From assembly GCF_017876515.1 (NCBI RefSeq), contig NZ_JAGIOC010000001.1:1798001-1862000 (forward strand): DNA of 64,000 nt, given 5' to 3'. A program made the translations under genes and the position numbers. How positions within the stretch are numbered: position 1 is the stretch's first letter; the number at the start of each line of letters is the position of its first letter. The notes below the pieces were generated by a model. It was given only the letters and a program-made list of their open reading frames with translations. It was not told where the DNA came from and did not search any database. Positions 22,747 to 31,886 of this stretch are shown one piece after another. Source of the DNA: Brachybacterium fresconis. GTDB taxonomy: Bacteria > Actinomycetota > Actinomycetes > Actinomycetales > Dermabacteraceae.

Positions 22747-24681
22747 TCATCCCGGCAGCGCGAGCAGCTCTCCCTGCCAGCGGCTGCGCAGCCAACGGTC
22801 GTGCGACGCGATCAGCACGGTGCCCGGCCAGTCGGCCAGCGCGCTCTCGAAGCGGGTCGCGGTGACCAGGGCCAGGTGGTTGGTGGGCTCGTCCAGGACC
22901 AGCAGCTCGGGCGGGTCCAGCAGCAGAGCGGCGAGCATGACCCGACGCAGCTGACCGCGGGAGAGCAGATCGAGGGGTCGGGTCAGGTCGCGGGGATGGA
23001 CCAGACCGAACAGCTCCGGCACGGCGTCGTCCTCCGACGGGGGTCGGCCCCCGCCCGCGCCACCGGCCGTGCCCGCGCCGCCGACCGTGCCGGTGCCCGT
23101 GCCGCCGACCGTGCCGGCAGCTCCGTCCGTGCCCGCGGCGGCTGCCCGCAGGTGCTCGCCGACGGTGCGTCCCGGGAACGCCGCATCGTCCTGACCGAGG
23201 TAGCCGATGCGCAGTCCTCGGGGGCGGTCGACGGTGCCGTGCGTGGGGGCGAGGTGACCGGTCACGGTCTCCAGCAGCGTCGATTTCCCGGAGCCGTTGG
23301 CACCCGTGACCAGCAGATGCTCCCCGGCCGACAGGCTGAACGAGACGGGGCCGAGGCGGCCGTCGACGGCGAGGTCGCTCGCCGTCAGCAGCACCCCGCC
23401 GGCTGCTCCCCTGCCGCTCCCTGCGGCCGTGCCGCCTCCTGCGACGGCACCGCGTCCCGCTCCCGGGCCCTTCGCTGATCTGCCCCGGCCGGGCACCGGC
23501 GGCAGATGGGTGAAGTGCAGCTCCGCGGGAGGCTTGCGGATCTGGTCCTGCTCGAGCTGGGCGAGCCGGGCGCGGGCCTCCCGCAGCCGGCGGGAGACGA
23601 CGGTGGCGTTGCGGTCCGCGTAGAACTTCTTCGACGCCCTCGCCTCGGTGCGCGGCTCGGCACCGACGTGGCCGACGGTCGCGGAATCCTTCACGGCCTG
23701 GCGCAGGTCCCTCAGCTCGTCCTGCTCGGCGCGGAAGCGGTGCTCCCAACGGTCCCGCGCGGAGAAGCGGGCCACCAGGTAGTCGCTGAACCCGCCCGTG
23801 GAGAGGGTCAGCCCGCCCGGCTCGTCGCGGGCCGGGGACTCGGCGGGGTCGAGGTCCAGCTGCGCCGCCGTGGCGTCGTCGAGGAAGGCGCGATCGTGGC
23901 TGGCGATGAGCACCGGGCCCCCGTGGGCGGCGATGGTGGCGGTGAGGAAGGCGGCGCCGTCGTCGTCGAGATGATTGGTGGGCTCGTCGAGCAGCCAGGT
24001 GGTGGGGCGGGAGATCAGCAGGTGCGCGAGGGCGAGACGTTCGCGCTGGCCCCCACTGATCTCCCCCAGCGGCGTCGCGGGGACGATCTCGTCGAGAGAC
24101 AGCCCGGCCAGGACGGTCTCGGCCCGACGGTCCGCGTTCCAGACATCGGCGAGCGTGGCCTCGGCGAGCAGCTCGTCGTAGCGGTGGGCCGCCTGGGCCG
24201 CGGGCTCGCCGTCGCCGGCGGCGAGGGCCTCCCCCGCGGCGACGAGCTCGCGCTCCAGGCGCCGGGATCGCTCCAGCGCGTCGGCGACGACGTCGGCGAG
24301 TGCGGTGGCGGGGCCGGCGGGCAGCTCCTGGTGCAGGACGCCGACGGGGCCGGGGGCCGACGCCGTCCCGGCGTCGGGGGCCAGGTCCCCGGCGAGGATC
24401 CGCAGCAGCGTGGATTTGCCGCTGCCGTTCTCCCCGAGCAGCCCGGTGGGTCGTCCCGCGGGCACCACGAGGCTCACATCGGTCAGGACGCGCCGGTCGG
24501 GGTAGGAGAAGGACAGACCGTCCGCCCGCAGGTGCAGGCGAGGGTCCCCGGAGTCGGTGCGGCCGACCGGGACGGCGGACGACGGGGAGCCGACGGGCGG
24601 CGTCGGGCGGGCGGGGCGCACGGGCGGCGTCGAGTGCGCGGCGGACGTCGAGTGCGCAGAGGGTGAGGAGTGCGTAGGCAT
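22747..24681 (-). CDS. ABC-F family ATPase
   Basis: 644 residues, two nucleotide-binding domains and no membrane segment, which defines ABC-F. Domain 1 has GENGSGKST, ISGGQRERLALA and LLDEPTNHLDDD. Domain 2 has GANGSGKST, an altered signature LSRGQLRR and LLVLDEPTNHLAL. The interdomain region carries the arm helices and a Gly/Ala-rich stretch. A second Gly/Thr/Ala insertion (GTVGGTGTGTVGGAGT) lies within domain 2. ABC-F proteins act on the ribosome, either in translation or in antibiotic protection; the actinobacterial layout recalls resistance types such as TlrC/OleB, but this is inference. The N-terminal 45 residues are disordered. Confidence 0.88.
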   Translation of the reverse strand: MPTHSSPSAHSTSAAHSTPPVRPARPTPPVGSPSSAVPVGRTDSGDPRLHLRADGLSFSYPDRRVLTDVSLVVPAGRPTGLLGENGSGKSTLLRILAGDLAPDAGTASAPGPVGVLHQELPAGPATALADVVADALERSRRLERELVAAGEALAAGDGEPAAQAAHRYDELLAEATLADVWNADRRAETVLAGLSLDEIVPATPLGEISGGQRERLALAHLLISRPTTWLLDEPTNHLDDDGAAFLTATIAAHGGPVLIASHDRAFLDDATAAQLDLDPAESPARDEPGGLTLSTGGFSDYLVARFSARDRWEHRFRAEQDELRDLRQAVKDSATVGHVGAEPRTEARASKKFYADRNATVVSRRLREARARLAQLEQDQIRKPPAELHFTHLPPVPGRGRSAKGPGAGRGAVAGGGTAAGSGRGAAGGVLLTASDLAVDGRLGPVSFSLSAGEHLLVTGANGSGKSTLLETVTGHLAPTHGTVDRPRGLRIGYLGQDDAAFPGRTVGEHLRAAAAGTDGAAGTVGGTGTGTVGGAGTAGGAGGGRPPSEDDAVPELFGLVHPRDLTRPLDLLSRGQLRRVMLAALLLDPPELLVLDEPTNHLALVTATRFESALADWPGTVLIASHDRWLRSRWQGELLALPG

Positions 24682-24743
24682 GGATCAGCTCCGGATCACG
24701 AGGAATCGGGGACGGCGGGGCTGATCACAGACGCATGCGTCGG

Positions 24744-24749
24744 AGTCTA
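24744..24749 (-). promoter_or_regulatory. candidate -10 box for the ABC-F gene
   Basis: TAGACT on the minus strand predicts a leader of about 55 bases, beginning near the palindrome ACGCATGCGT (24731-24740). ABC-F resistance genes often have regulatory leaders, but no leader peptide with a ribosome site is evident here. Confidence 0.4.
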
Positions 24750-24838
24750 GGGACCCCGCGGCGGCCGCGTCGAGCGATTATCCACGGCCCCGTCGCGGCG
24801 CCTGCGGAGCGCGCGGCACGGGGCCACCAGCGGGGTGG

Positions 24839-25816
24839 TCACGCCTCGGCCGGCCCGTCGGCCCCTTCTCGCAGGGCGGCGACGGCCGTGCGGATCCCGG
24901 CGGGGTCCCCGACCCGCTGGGCATCCCGGGGATGCTCGGCGAGCGCGGCCTCGGCGGCAGCCACGTCGACCTCGGCGAGCAGAGCGACCAGGGCGGGCCG
25001 GACGCTGCCATCGGCCGCCTCGAGCACCTCCGCGGCCCGCTCCGCGCTCTGACCGGTGGCCTGCACCAGCATCCGCACGGTGCGGCCGACGAGTTTGGCA
25101 TTGGTGGGGCGCACGTCGATCATGAGATTCCCGAAGGTGGTCCCCAGGCGCACCATCGTGGCGGTGGACAGGGCGTTCAGGGTGAGCTTCTGGGCGGTGC
25201 CGGCCTTCATCCGGGTCGAGCCGGTGACCACCTCGGGGCCGACGTCCAGCAGGATCGGGATGTCCACGGCGGAGGCGAGCTGCGCCTGCGGGTTCGCGGA
25301 GATCAGCGCGGTCGGCAGGCCCCGTTCCCGGGCCTCGGCCAGGGCGCCGCGCACGAAGGGTGTGCGGCCGCTGGCGGCGAGGCCGATGACGACGTCCCCC
25401 GACCCGCAGCTGCGGGCGACCAGATCGGCTCCGGCGTCCGAGTCGTCCTCCGCCCCCTCGACAGCGGTGAGGAAGGCGCCCGGACCGCCGGCCAGGTGCG
25501 CGGTGACCATGGACTCGTCCGCGTTGAAGGTGGGGGCGAGCTCGACCGCGTCGAGCACGGCCAGCCGTCCCGAGGTGCCGGCGCCGACGTAGTGGACCGT
25601 ATGCCCGCCGGAGATCGCGGCGACGCACACCTCGATCAGCTCGGCCAGCGGCCCGGCCTGTGCCTGCACGGCGGCGGCGACGGTCGCGTCCTCGGAGAGG
25701 ATCACGTCCACCATGCCGCGGGCATCGAGCGCATCGAGCTCGGCGCTGGCCGGGTTGCGCTCCTCGGTCGGAGAGGCGAGGTCCACCAGTGCGGTCACGT
25801 CATCGGGGTCGGTCAC
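24839..25816 (-). CDS. murQ: N-acetylmuramic acid 6-phosphate etherase
   Basis: 325 residues. The GTG at 25816 has AGGAGA 4-5 bases upstream and begins just before the conserved NPASAELDALD region. SIS-fold motifs GAGTSGRLAVLDAVE, GLAASGRTPFVRGAL and TGSTRMKAGTAQKL are complete. MurQ converts MurNAc-6-phosphate to GlcNAc-6-phosphate and lactate in cell-wall recycling. It is divergent from a sugar kinase 115 bases away, and AnmK, which makes its substrate, is encoded at 35687-36943. Confidence 0.95.
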   Translation of the reverse strand: MTDPDDVTALVDLASPTEERNPASAELDALDARGMVDVILSEDATVAAAVQAQAGPLAELIEVCVAAISGGHTVHYVGAGTSGRLAVLDAVELAPTFNADESMVTAHLAGGPGAFLTAVEGAEDDSDAGADLVARSCGSGDVVIGLAASGRTPFVRGALAEARERGLPTALISANPQAQLASAVDIPILLDVGPEVVTGSTRMKAGTAQKLTLNALSTATMVRLGTTFGNLMIDVRPTNAKLVGRTVRMLVQATGQSAERAAEVLEAADGSVRPALVALLAEVDVAAAEAALAEHPRDAQRVGDPAGIRTAVAALREGADGPAEA

Positions 25817-25885
25817 GGGGTCTCCTGGGATCGGGGCCGGGGGCCGCACCCAGCGTAGCGAGGCTCGCCCGGACCGTCCTCGCCC

Positions 25886-25891
25886 TACGAT
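25886..25891 (+). promoter_or_regulatory. candidate -10 box for the sugar kinase
   Basis: TACGAT in the murQ/kinase divergent spacer, giving a leader of about 33 bases. GAGG (25921-25924) 6 bases before the ATG at 25931 is the ribosome site. Confidence 0.4.
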
Positions 25892-25930
25892 GAAGCCCTG
25901 ATCCGGGGAATCGCCACAGTGAGGACCATC

Positions 25931-26920
25931 ATGGACGCCGACGCCTCCGACCCGACCCGCGTCGTGATCGCCGGGGACATCGGCGGCACCCGCTCGCGGC
26001 TGGTCCTCGCTCCGCTGGGAGGAGGGGTGAGGGCCGAGGCCGAGGGGCCGGGCGCGAACCTGCGCTCCTCGGGCTCCGCCGCCCTGGACCATCTGGCCGA
26101 CACCGTGGCCGCGGTCCTGGAGGACGGCCGCCACGAGCTCGGCGACGGGATCGAGGTCGCCGCGGTCTCGCTCGGCATCTCGGGCGCCGGTCCGGCTCGG
26201 GCGCACGAGGTGGCCGCCGCCGTCGGCGAGCGGCTCGCGCGTCTCGGCATCCCCGAGGACCGTCTGCTGGTCACCGATGATCTGCACACCGCCTTCCTCG
26301 CAGGAGGCGTGGGCGATGACGGGCTGCTGGTGCTGGCCGGCACCGGCGCGGTGGCCGTCCGCTTCCAGCAGCGTGAGGCGGTCGCTCGCCGCGACGGGAT
26401 GGGCTGGCTGCTCGGCGACATCGGCTCGGCGGTGTGGCTGGGACGGCGCACCCTCCAGGCGGTCGCGGCGGACCTCGACGGGCGCGGCCGACGGACCCAC
26501 CTGACCGAGCAGGTCGCCGACATGCTGGATCTCGATCTGCGCGACGGACTGCTGCCGCCCTCCCCCACCGGCGACCCGCGCCAGGATCTGATCCGCGCCC
26601 TGGACGAGCACCTCCCGGCCGGAGCGCCGGCCGCTCTCGGACGGTTCGCCCGCCTGCCCGGCACGGTCCCCGAGGACCCGGCCGCCCGCGAGATCCTCGA
26701 CACCGCCGTGCGGCACGTCATGGACACCGTGCGGGCGCTGGATCCGGAGGGGGGCCTGCCCGTGGTGCTGGCCGGTTCGGTGCTGGCCACCCCCGGGCCG
26801 ATCCACGACGAGATCACCACCGGCCTCGAGGCCGACGGGCGCTCCTTCACCACGGCCTCCTCCGGTCTTCCCGGTGCCCTGCTGCTGGCTCGGGAGAAGG
26901 CCGGCGAGAACCGGGGATGA
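25931..26920 (+). CDS. BadF-type sugar kinase, likely for GlcNAc or MurNAc
   Basis: 329 residues from the ATG at 25931; a GTG at 25919 is in frame but too close to the ribosome site. The phosphate motif GDIGGTRSRLVLAP is near residue 14-27, LAGTGAVAVRFQQ near 135-147 and GWLLGDIGSAVWLGR around 157-171. This is the BadF/BcrA ATPase group that includes N-acetylglucosamine kinase and MurK. Its pairing with murQ points to phosphorylation of recycled GlcNAc or MurNAc. Which amino sugar is used cannot be decided here. Confidence 0.85.
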   Translation: MDADASDPTRVVIAGDIGGTRSRLVLAPLGGGVRAEAEGPGANLRSSGSAALDHLADTVAAVLEDGRHELGDGIEVAAVSLGISGAGPARAHEVAAAVGERLARLGIPEDRLLVTDDLHTAFLAGGVGDDGLLVLAGTGAVAVRFQQREAVARRDGMGWLLGDIGSAVWLGRRTLQAVAADLDGRGRRTHLTEQVADMLDLDLRDGLLPPSPTGDPRQDLIRALDEHLPAGAPAALGRFARLPGTVPEDPAAREILDTAVRHVMDTVRALDPEGGLPVVLAGSVLATPGPIHDEITTGLEADGRSFTTASSGLPGALLLAREKAGENRG

Positions 26921-26927
26921 CCGTCGC

Positions 26928-26993
26928 GGTCCGTTCGTGGGTCGCTCGTGAGCCGCTCGAGGTCCGTTCGTGGGCAGCTCGTGCGCCGCCCGC
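26928..26993. repeat. 33-base direct repeat after the kinase gene
   Basis: Two adjacent copies (26928-26960 and 26961-26993) that share GGTCCGTTCGTGGG and differ at a handful of positions. The stretch from here to 27164 contains no gene, only a candidate -10 box (TAGGAT, 27075-27080) for the next one. Confidence 0.75.
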
Positions 26994-27164
26994 TGACCGT
27001 CCCCTGACCACCCGGTGACCGCCCGCTCCGGATGACGGGGCCCGGAGTGCGTCCGGGGCCGGAGCCGTGCAGACTAGGATGGCCAGCGTCAGCCCGCCGC
27101 TGAGCCGGGCGTCCGGGGATCTCTCCGGCCGCCGCGCGCCGTCCGACCCGGAAGGTTCTGCTCG

Positions 27165-28601
27165 ATGCCCGACCTCCACGACCAGATCTCCACCCGCGAC
27201 AAGGTGCTGATCATCGGCGCCGGGCCCGCCGGCCTCGCAGCCGCTGCGGCCCTGAAGGCCCTGGAGGTCCCCTTCGACCTGGTCGACCGGGCCAAGCACG
27301 TCGGCGGCATCTGGAACGAGGAGCGCGAGGACACCCCCGTGTGGCCCGCGCTGGAGATGATCTCCTCGCGGGAGTTCACGCAGTACGAGGACATGCTGCA
27401 GCCGGTGTCCTTCCCCGAGTTCCTCAGCCCCGGCCACATGGCCAAGTACCTGCGCGCCTATGCGGCGCGCCACCAGCTGACCGACGATTTCCGCCCCGGC
27501 GTCGCCGTGCGCTCCGCCCGCCCCTTCGGCGAGGGCGTGTGGCAGGTCGAGCTGTCCACCGGCGAGATCATGATCTACCGCGCGGTGATCTCCGCGCACG
27601 GCATCTCCCAGCGCCCGCACCGTCCCGACTGGGCCGCGGACGTCCCGAAGTCCGTGCGGGTCATCCACTCCTCCCAGTGGGAGGGCCCGGACGGGCTCGA
27701 GGGCCAGCGCGTGCTCGTCGTCGGCTCCGGGCAGTCCGCCGCCGACATCTCGGTCGACGCCGCCCGCCGCGCCCTCGAGGTGCGCTGGTCGATGCGGACC
27801 GGGCACTGGGTGGTGCCGCGACGGATCGGCCGCGTCCCCGGGGACGTCGCCGCCTCCCGCGAGCCCTCCATGCTCGGCGGACTGAACGCCAAGATCGCCG
27901 AGGCCGTCGTCACCCGCAGCGTCGGCCACCCCGCCGACGCCGGCCTGCCGCGTCCGGCCGCCCCGCTGCTCGAGGACTCCGTGATCATCTCCGACGAGGT
28001 GCTGGATCGCGTGCGCGAGGGCCGGATCACGCCCGCCGGCGAGGTCACCGGGATCGACGCCGACGGCACCCTCACCCACCTCGGCCCCGAGTCCCACGCC
28101 GGGCACATCCGCTATGCCCCGGATCTGATCGTCCTGGCCACCGGCTACGAGGTCGGCGCCGATCACCTGAGCGAGGAGATCGTCCCGCGCACCGCGAGCG
28201 GCGAGCCCGACCTGTTCCTCGGGGCCTTCCCGCGCGGCCGCGACGATTTCGCGGTGCTGGGTCAGCAGCGGGTCGCCGGCGGCGTGCTGCCGGTGCTCGT
28301 GGAGCAGGCCGATCTGGCCGCCTACATGATGGCCGCCGCCCGGGGCGGGGACTCCCCTGCGCTGCGGCAGTTCCAGCGCCTGCGCGCCGGCTCCGAGAGC
28401 GCCGTGCCGACGGCCGCCGCTCCCGCCGGCGGCGGGGCGCTGGGTCGCCTGGGCGGAGTGCTCGGGACGAACCGGGTCACCGCTCGCAGCACCCCGGGCG
28501 ACCGCGGCGGGACCGATGGCGCCGGCGAGGACCTCGTGCCCTCGGTGGATCGCGACACCCTGCTCGCGCGTCTGCGCTCGGTGCGCGAACTGTTCGACTG
28601 A
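27165..28601 (+). CDS. Flavin-containing monooxygenase-like protein
   Basis: 478 residues. The FAD dinucleotide motif GAGPAGLAAAAAL is at residues 19-31 and the NADPH motif GSGQSAADISVDAA near 187-200. HVGGIWNEERED and LATGYEVG are typical of flavin monooxygenases. The C-terminal 60 residues are a disordered Gly/Ala/Asp-rich segment followed by a short helix. Substrates of this group are soft nucleophiles or ketones; the neighbours give no hint here. TAGGAT at 27075-27080 leaves a leader of about 80 bases. Confidence 0.85.
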   Translation: MPDLHDQISTRDKVLIIGAGPAGLAAAAALKALEVPFDLVDRAKHVGGIWNEEREDTPVWPALEMISSREFTQYEDMLQPVSFPEFLSPGHMAKYLRAYAARHQLTDDFRPGVAVRSARPFGEGVWQVELSTGEIMIYRAVISAHGISQRPHRPDWAADVPKSVRVIHSSQWEGPDGLEGQRVLVVGSGQSAADISVDAARRALEVRWSMRTGHWVVPRRIGRVPGDVAASREPSMLGGLNAKIAEAVVTRSVGHPADAGLPRPAAPLLEDSVIISDEVLDRVREGRITPAGEVTGIDADGTLTHLGPESHAGHIRYAPDLIVLATGYEVGADHLSEEIVPRTASGEPDLFLGAFPRGRDDFAVLGQQRVAGGVLPVLVEQADLAAYMMAAARGGDSPALRQFQRLRAGSESAVPTAAAPAGGGALGRLGGVLGTNRVTARSTPGDRGGTDGAGEDLVPSVDRDTLLARLRSVRELFD

Positions 28602-28645
28602 TCGATTGATCGGCTGACCGGGTGATCGATTGATCGGCTGACCGG
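28599..28645. repeat. 23-base direct repeat overlapping a stop codon
   Basis: TGATCGATTGATCGGCTGAC opens both copies (28599-28621 and 28623-28645). The first copy supplies the TGA stop of the flavin monooxygenase. The repeat has stop codons in several frames and sits between two convergent genes. Confidence 0.8.
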
Positions 28646-28665
28646 CTGAACCGGCACCTCGCGCG

Positions 28666-30498
28666 TCAGCGCGCCTGCCCGGCCGCCTCCGTGCTCCGAT
28701 CGCAAGGGCGACCGCCCCGGGGGTTCGGCGTGCGTCGCGGCCGCAGCGCGGGGCCGACCGCCAGGGCGGTCGCCGCGACCACCACGAGCACGGCGATCCC
28801 GCCGCGCTGCTGATCCGCCAGGGCGTCGGCGAACCACGTCCGCCCGGTCGCTCCGAACCAGCTCGCGGCGATCAGCAGGTCGGTGCTGACCAGCACGATC
28901 CCCCCGGCCAGTCCCAGCGCGACCGGTGCCGCGGCCACCAGGATCCGCGCTGCGTCGCCGCCCGTGGCGCGCACCGCGAGCGCGACCAGCACACCGCCGG
29001 TCAGCGCCAGCATCTGAAGCGCCAGATGCGCGGCATGCCCGTCGAGCGCGGGGCGCAGGAAGGGTCCTGCGTACACGGCCCCGAGCAGGGCCACGGGCGC
29101 TGCGGCGATCAGGGCCGCGAGCCACCATCGACGCCCCAGCGTGCGCCGCGCCAGGGAGGGGATGGTGATAACGCTGCCCAGCAGCACCCCCGCGACCGCC
29201 ATCAGCAGCACGTGCTGCAGCAGATGCGCGGAGACCAGCACCTTCGAGTACACGTTCAGCGGTCCGCTGGTCAGCAGCACGAGCACGATGCCGGAGAGCA
29301 CCAGGCGCCGGCTCGCGCCGCGGTCCCGCTGCGGGCTGCGCGGGCGCCACCACACCAGCACCATGACGCAGGCCAGCAGCATCCCGAAGGGGGCGGGCCG
29401 CCAGGCGGTGAGCACGGTGGCCAGGTCCGGGGCGGGCGGCAGCGGGTATCCGGTCAGGACACCTGCGGGGCCCGGCGGCGGGGTGCCGGCCTCGGCCGGG
29501 GGCGGGGAGGAGCTCATGGCGGCGGCGATCGCCACGGCCAGTCCCATCAGGGCCAGTTCGAGGATCGCCAGGCGGCGATAGGTGCTGGCGGCCTGGCGGC
29601 CGGGGTCGTCGGCGCCGAACCCGGTCGCGATCTGGCGGCGCTGCAGCACTCCCAGCGCTCCCAGCGCGAGCAGCAGCACGGCCTTGGCCACGCCGAGCTG
29701 GACGTAGGCGCTGGTGAGAATCTCCCCCACCGAGTTCATGCGCACCGCCAGCGCCCACACCCCGCTCAGGGCGAGGGCGACCCAGCAGATCAGCGCCAGG
29801 TGGGAGTAGCCGCGCACCACCCGCGCATCGTCACGGGCAGTGCGCGGCAGGGCCTGCAGGAGGCCGAGGCCGCCCAGCCAGATCCCCACGGCCAGCAGGT
29901 GCACGAGCATCGTGGAGGTCGCGACCTCGTGGTCCTGGCCGCCGCCCGCATGTCCCGTCATCGCGCTGCAGAAGGCGACCAGGCCCGCGGCGACGGCCAC
30001 CGCGCGGGCGATGGCGGGGGTGGTGCCGACGACCGCGATCGTGGTGGCCGCCGCGGCGATCACCAGCGCGGTCAGATACCAGGCGCCGAGGTCGGTGGCC
30101 AGGTACACGTTGAGGTCGGAGCCGAAGCGGGCCGAGATGAGGGGCTGGCCGGTGGCCAGGGCGTAGGAGAAGGCGAGGGATGCACCCCGGGCCAGGGTGG
30201 TGACGCCCGCCGCGATGGCGACCAGGGTCATCGCCCGGGCCCGGTCGGCCTCCTGGTGCAGCAGCCACCCGGCGACGACGGACCCTCCCAGGGTCAGCGC
30301 CGCGGCGAGGTCGGCGATCATCGCGGCGATCGGGCCTCCATGGCGCGCCACCGGACCGGCGTTGCGCAGCACGAGGTTGTCCCCGCCGGCCGCGGCGGCC
30401 GCCAGGACGGAGATCAGGGCGAGCACGGCGAGCGCGCCGAGCAGGATGGCGAAGAGGGCCGGGGCGGGACGGCGCGGCGCGGTCGTGGTCGTGATCAC
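28666..30498 (-). CDS. CopD / CtaG fusion membrane protein
   Basis: 610 residues from the GTG at 30498, which overlaps the crcB stop by 4 bases. The first half (to about 330) is a CopD-like bundle, with LHQEADRARAMTL and a His-containing segment HAGGGQDHE. The second half (about 365-590) is a CtaG (caa3 assembly) bundle, with SAHLLQHVLLMAVAGVLLG and DGHAAHLALQMLALTGG. Fusions of this kind are common in actinobacteria and are linked to copper uptake or delivery to cytochrome oxidase. A Cu(I) sensor (CsoR) is encoded 15 kb away at 45437. Confidence 0.88.
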   Translation of the reverse strand: MITTTTAPRRPAPALFAILLGALAVLALISVLAAAAAGGDNLVLRNAGPVARHGGPIAAMIADLAAALTLGGSVVAGWLLHQEADRARAMTLVAIAAGVTTLARGASLAFSYALATGQPLISARFGSDLNVYLATDLGAWYLTALVIAAAATTIAVVGTTPAIARAVAVAAGLVAFCSAMTGHAGGGQDHEVATSTMLVHLLAVGIWLGGLGLLQALPRTARDDARVVRGYSHLALICWVALALSGVWALAVRMNSVGEILTSAYVQLGVAKAVLLLALGALGVLQRRQIATGFGADDPGRQAASTYRRLAILELALMGLAVAIAAAMSSSPPPAEAGTPPPGPAGVLTGYPLPPAPDLATVLTAWRPAPFGMLLACVMVLVWWRPRSPQRDRGASRRLVLSGIVLVLLTSGPLNVYSKVLVSAHLLQHVLLMAVAGVLLGSVITIPSLARRTLGRRWWLAALIAAAPVALLGAVYAGPFLRPALDGHAAHLALQMLALTGGVLVALAVRATGGDAARILVAAAPVALGLAGGIVLVSTDLLIAASWFGATGRTWFADALADQQRGGIAVLVVVAATALAVGPALRPRRTPNPRGGRPCDRSTEAAGQAR

Positions 30499-30908
30499 GA
30501 GGCGATCACCAGCCCCAGCCACAGCAGCGACATCCCGGTGCCGACGGTCAGCAGGAAGTAGGCGACGCCGAGCGCGAAGCTGCCGCGCCTGAGCAGTTCG
30601 ACGATGTCGAGCGCGGCGGTGGACAGCGTGGACAGGCCGCCGCAGAAGCCCACGGCCAGCAGCAGGAAACCGAGCTCGCCGACGCCGGAGACGGCGGACC
30701 CGAGGCGGGCCACCACGATCCCGAGCACGAAGCAGGCCAGAGCGTTGGCGAGGAAGGTCAGCCAGGGCTTGGCGCGGAGGTCACCGTCGCTGCTGCGGCG
30801 GGCCGCTCGGCGCATCCCGGCCTCGCGCAGCCACCAGCGCAGCACGGAGCCGCCGGCGCCGCCGATCGAGACCAGGATCGCGCCCAGCAGGAAGGTCCCC
30901 ACGCTCAT
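30495..30908 (-). CDS. crcB: CrcB/Fluc fluoride channel subunit 1
   Basis: 137 residues with four helices. GAGGSVLRWWLR at the N-terminus and FLANALACFVLG carry the conserved Arg and pore Asn. The pore signature reads GFCGGLSTLSTAALD, where the family usually has GGFTTFSTF, so both phenylalanines of the Phe box are missing. Fluc proteins export F- as dual-topology dimers; two adjacent genes usually mean a heterodimer. Coupled to crcB copy 2 by a 4-base overlap. No fluoride riboswitch is recognisable upstream. Confidence 0.92.
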   Translation of the reverse strand: MSVGTFLLGAILVSIGGAGGSVLRWWLREAGMRRAARRSSDGDLRAKPWLTFLANALACFVLGIVVARLGSAVSGVGELGFLLLAVGFCGGLSTLSTAALDIVELLRRGSFALGVAYFLLTVGTGMSLLWLGLVIAS

Positions 30909-31708
30909 GACTCCTCCTCCGGGCTCCGGGGTGCGCTCTGCCCGGAGCGGGACGTGTCCGGCTCGACGTCGTCCGCACCCTGCTCGGGGCGAGGCGCGTC
31001 CGATGCGACGCCGTCCGTGGACCGTTCGGCGTGCGTCTCACCCGGCACGACGTCGTCCGCTCCGGGTACGACGTCGGGCGCGCTCGGCACCACGCCGGAG
31101 TCGATCTGCGTCGCGGGGGCGCCGTCCCGTGCTGTGCGGGAGCTCCCGCGTCCGGCGTGATCGCTCCGCGCGGCCGCGCGATGAGCGAGCCGCCGCCCGC
31201 CGAAGATGCCGCCGACCACGGCGCCGAGGCAGACGAAGACGGTCAGCAGCGCATAGGTGAAGGCCTGGGTCGGGAAGTCGGCGCCGATCATCGCCGCACC
31301 CTCCAGCACCACCATGGACGCGGAGGTGAACCCGCCGCACAGACCGGTGCCGAGCAGGGGCTGCATCCAGGGCCGCCCGGGCCGCACCTCGAGCGCGCCC
31401 GTGAGCACGCCCAGGGCCAGACAGCCCAGCACGTTCGCCCACAGGGTCGACCAGGGCAGCTCGACCAGGGTGGGGGTGGAGACGGTGGGGGCGAGCACCG
31501 CGAGCACGAAGCGCAGCAGCGACCCGATCGCGCCGCCGACGGCGACCAGCAGGGCGACCCGGCGCGGGGTCAGGCGGGCCTGCACGGGCCCCGAGCCGAG
31601 GGTGTCGCCGTCGGTGACGTCCTCGAGCCGCAGCGCGGCCATCTCGACCGTCTGCATCCGCGGGTCGTCGCGCCGCGCGTGCGGTGGTGGGGTCGGGCTC
31701 GGGGTCAC
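30905..31708 (-). CDS. crcB: CrcB/Fluc fluoride channel subunit 2 with extensions
   Basis: 267 residues, twice the family length. The four-helix core is at about 48-170 (GGAIGSLLRFVLAVLAP, LWANVLGCLALG, GLCGGFTSASMVVLEGAA). The first 45 residues and the last 90, which are rich in Asp, Glu and Ser, are predicted disordered. The Phe-box positions are again changed (TSASM for TTFST). The GTG at 31708 is supported by TACCCT ending 6 bases upstream (31715-31720). This is the first gene of a three-gene operon crcB-crcB-copD/ctaG. Confidence 0.9.
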   Translation of the reverse strand: MTPSPTPPPHARRDDPRMQTVEMAALRLEDVTDGDTLGSGPVQARLTPRRVALLVAVGGAIGSLLRFVLAVLAPTVSTPTLVELPWSTLWANVLGCLALGVLTGALEVRPGRPWMQPLLGTGLCGGFTSASMVVLEGAAMIGADFPTQAFTYALLTVFVCLGAVVGGIFGGRRLAHRAAARSDHAGRGSSRTARDGAPATQIDSGVVPSAPDVVPGADDVVPGETHAERSTDGVASDAPRPEQGADDVEPDTSRSGQSAPRSPEEES

Positions 31709-31714
31709 CGGATC

Positions 31715-31720
31715 AGGGTA
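31715..31720 (-). promoter_or_regulatory. leaderless-type -10 box for the crcB operon
   Basis: TACCCT on the minus strand ends 6 bases before the GTG at 31708. If transcription starts at the start codon there is no room for a fluoride riboswitch. Confidence 0.45.
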
Positions 31721-31886
31721 CCGACGAGCGTGCCGGGACGGTCCCAGGCTTCGGCCGACGTGCGCAACCCCGCATCGCCGCGACCCGTGCGGCGAGGCCC
31801 GCCGCTCGCAGCCGCGGAGACTTGATCCTGCCGATGCCGCCGCGTCCTGCGCGGGCGCCGACGCTCCGGCCGGCCCGGGACGCCGC

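Noticed and set aside
31709-31886. Fluoride riboswitch upstream of crcB
   Set aside because: No crcB-motif structure is seen, and the -10 box at 31715-31720 leaves no leader for one.
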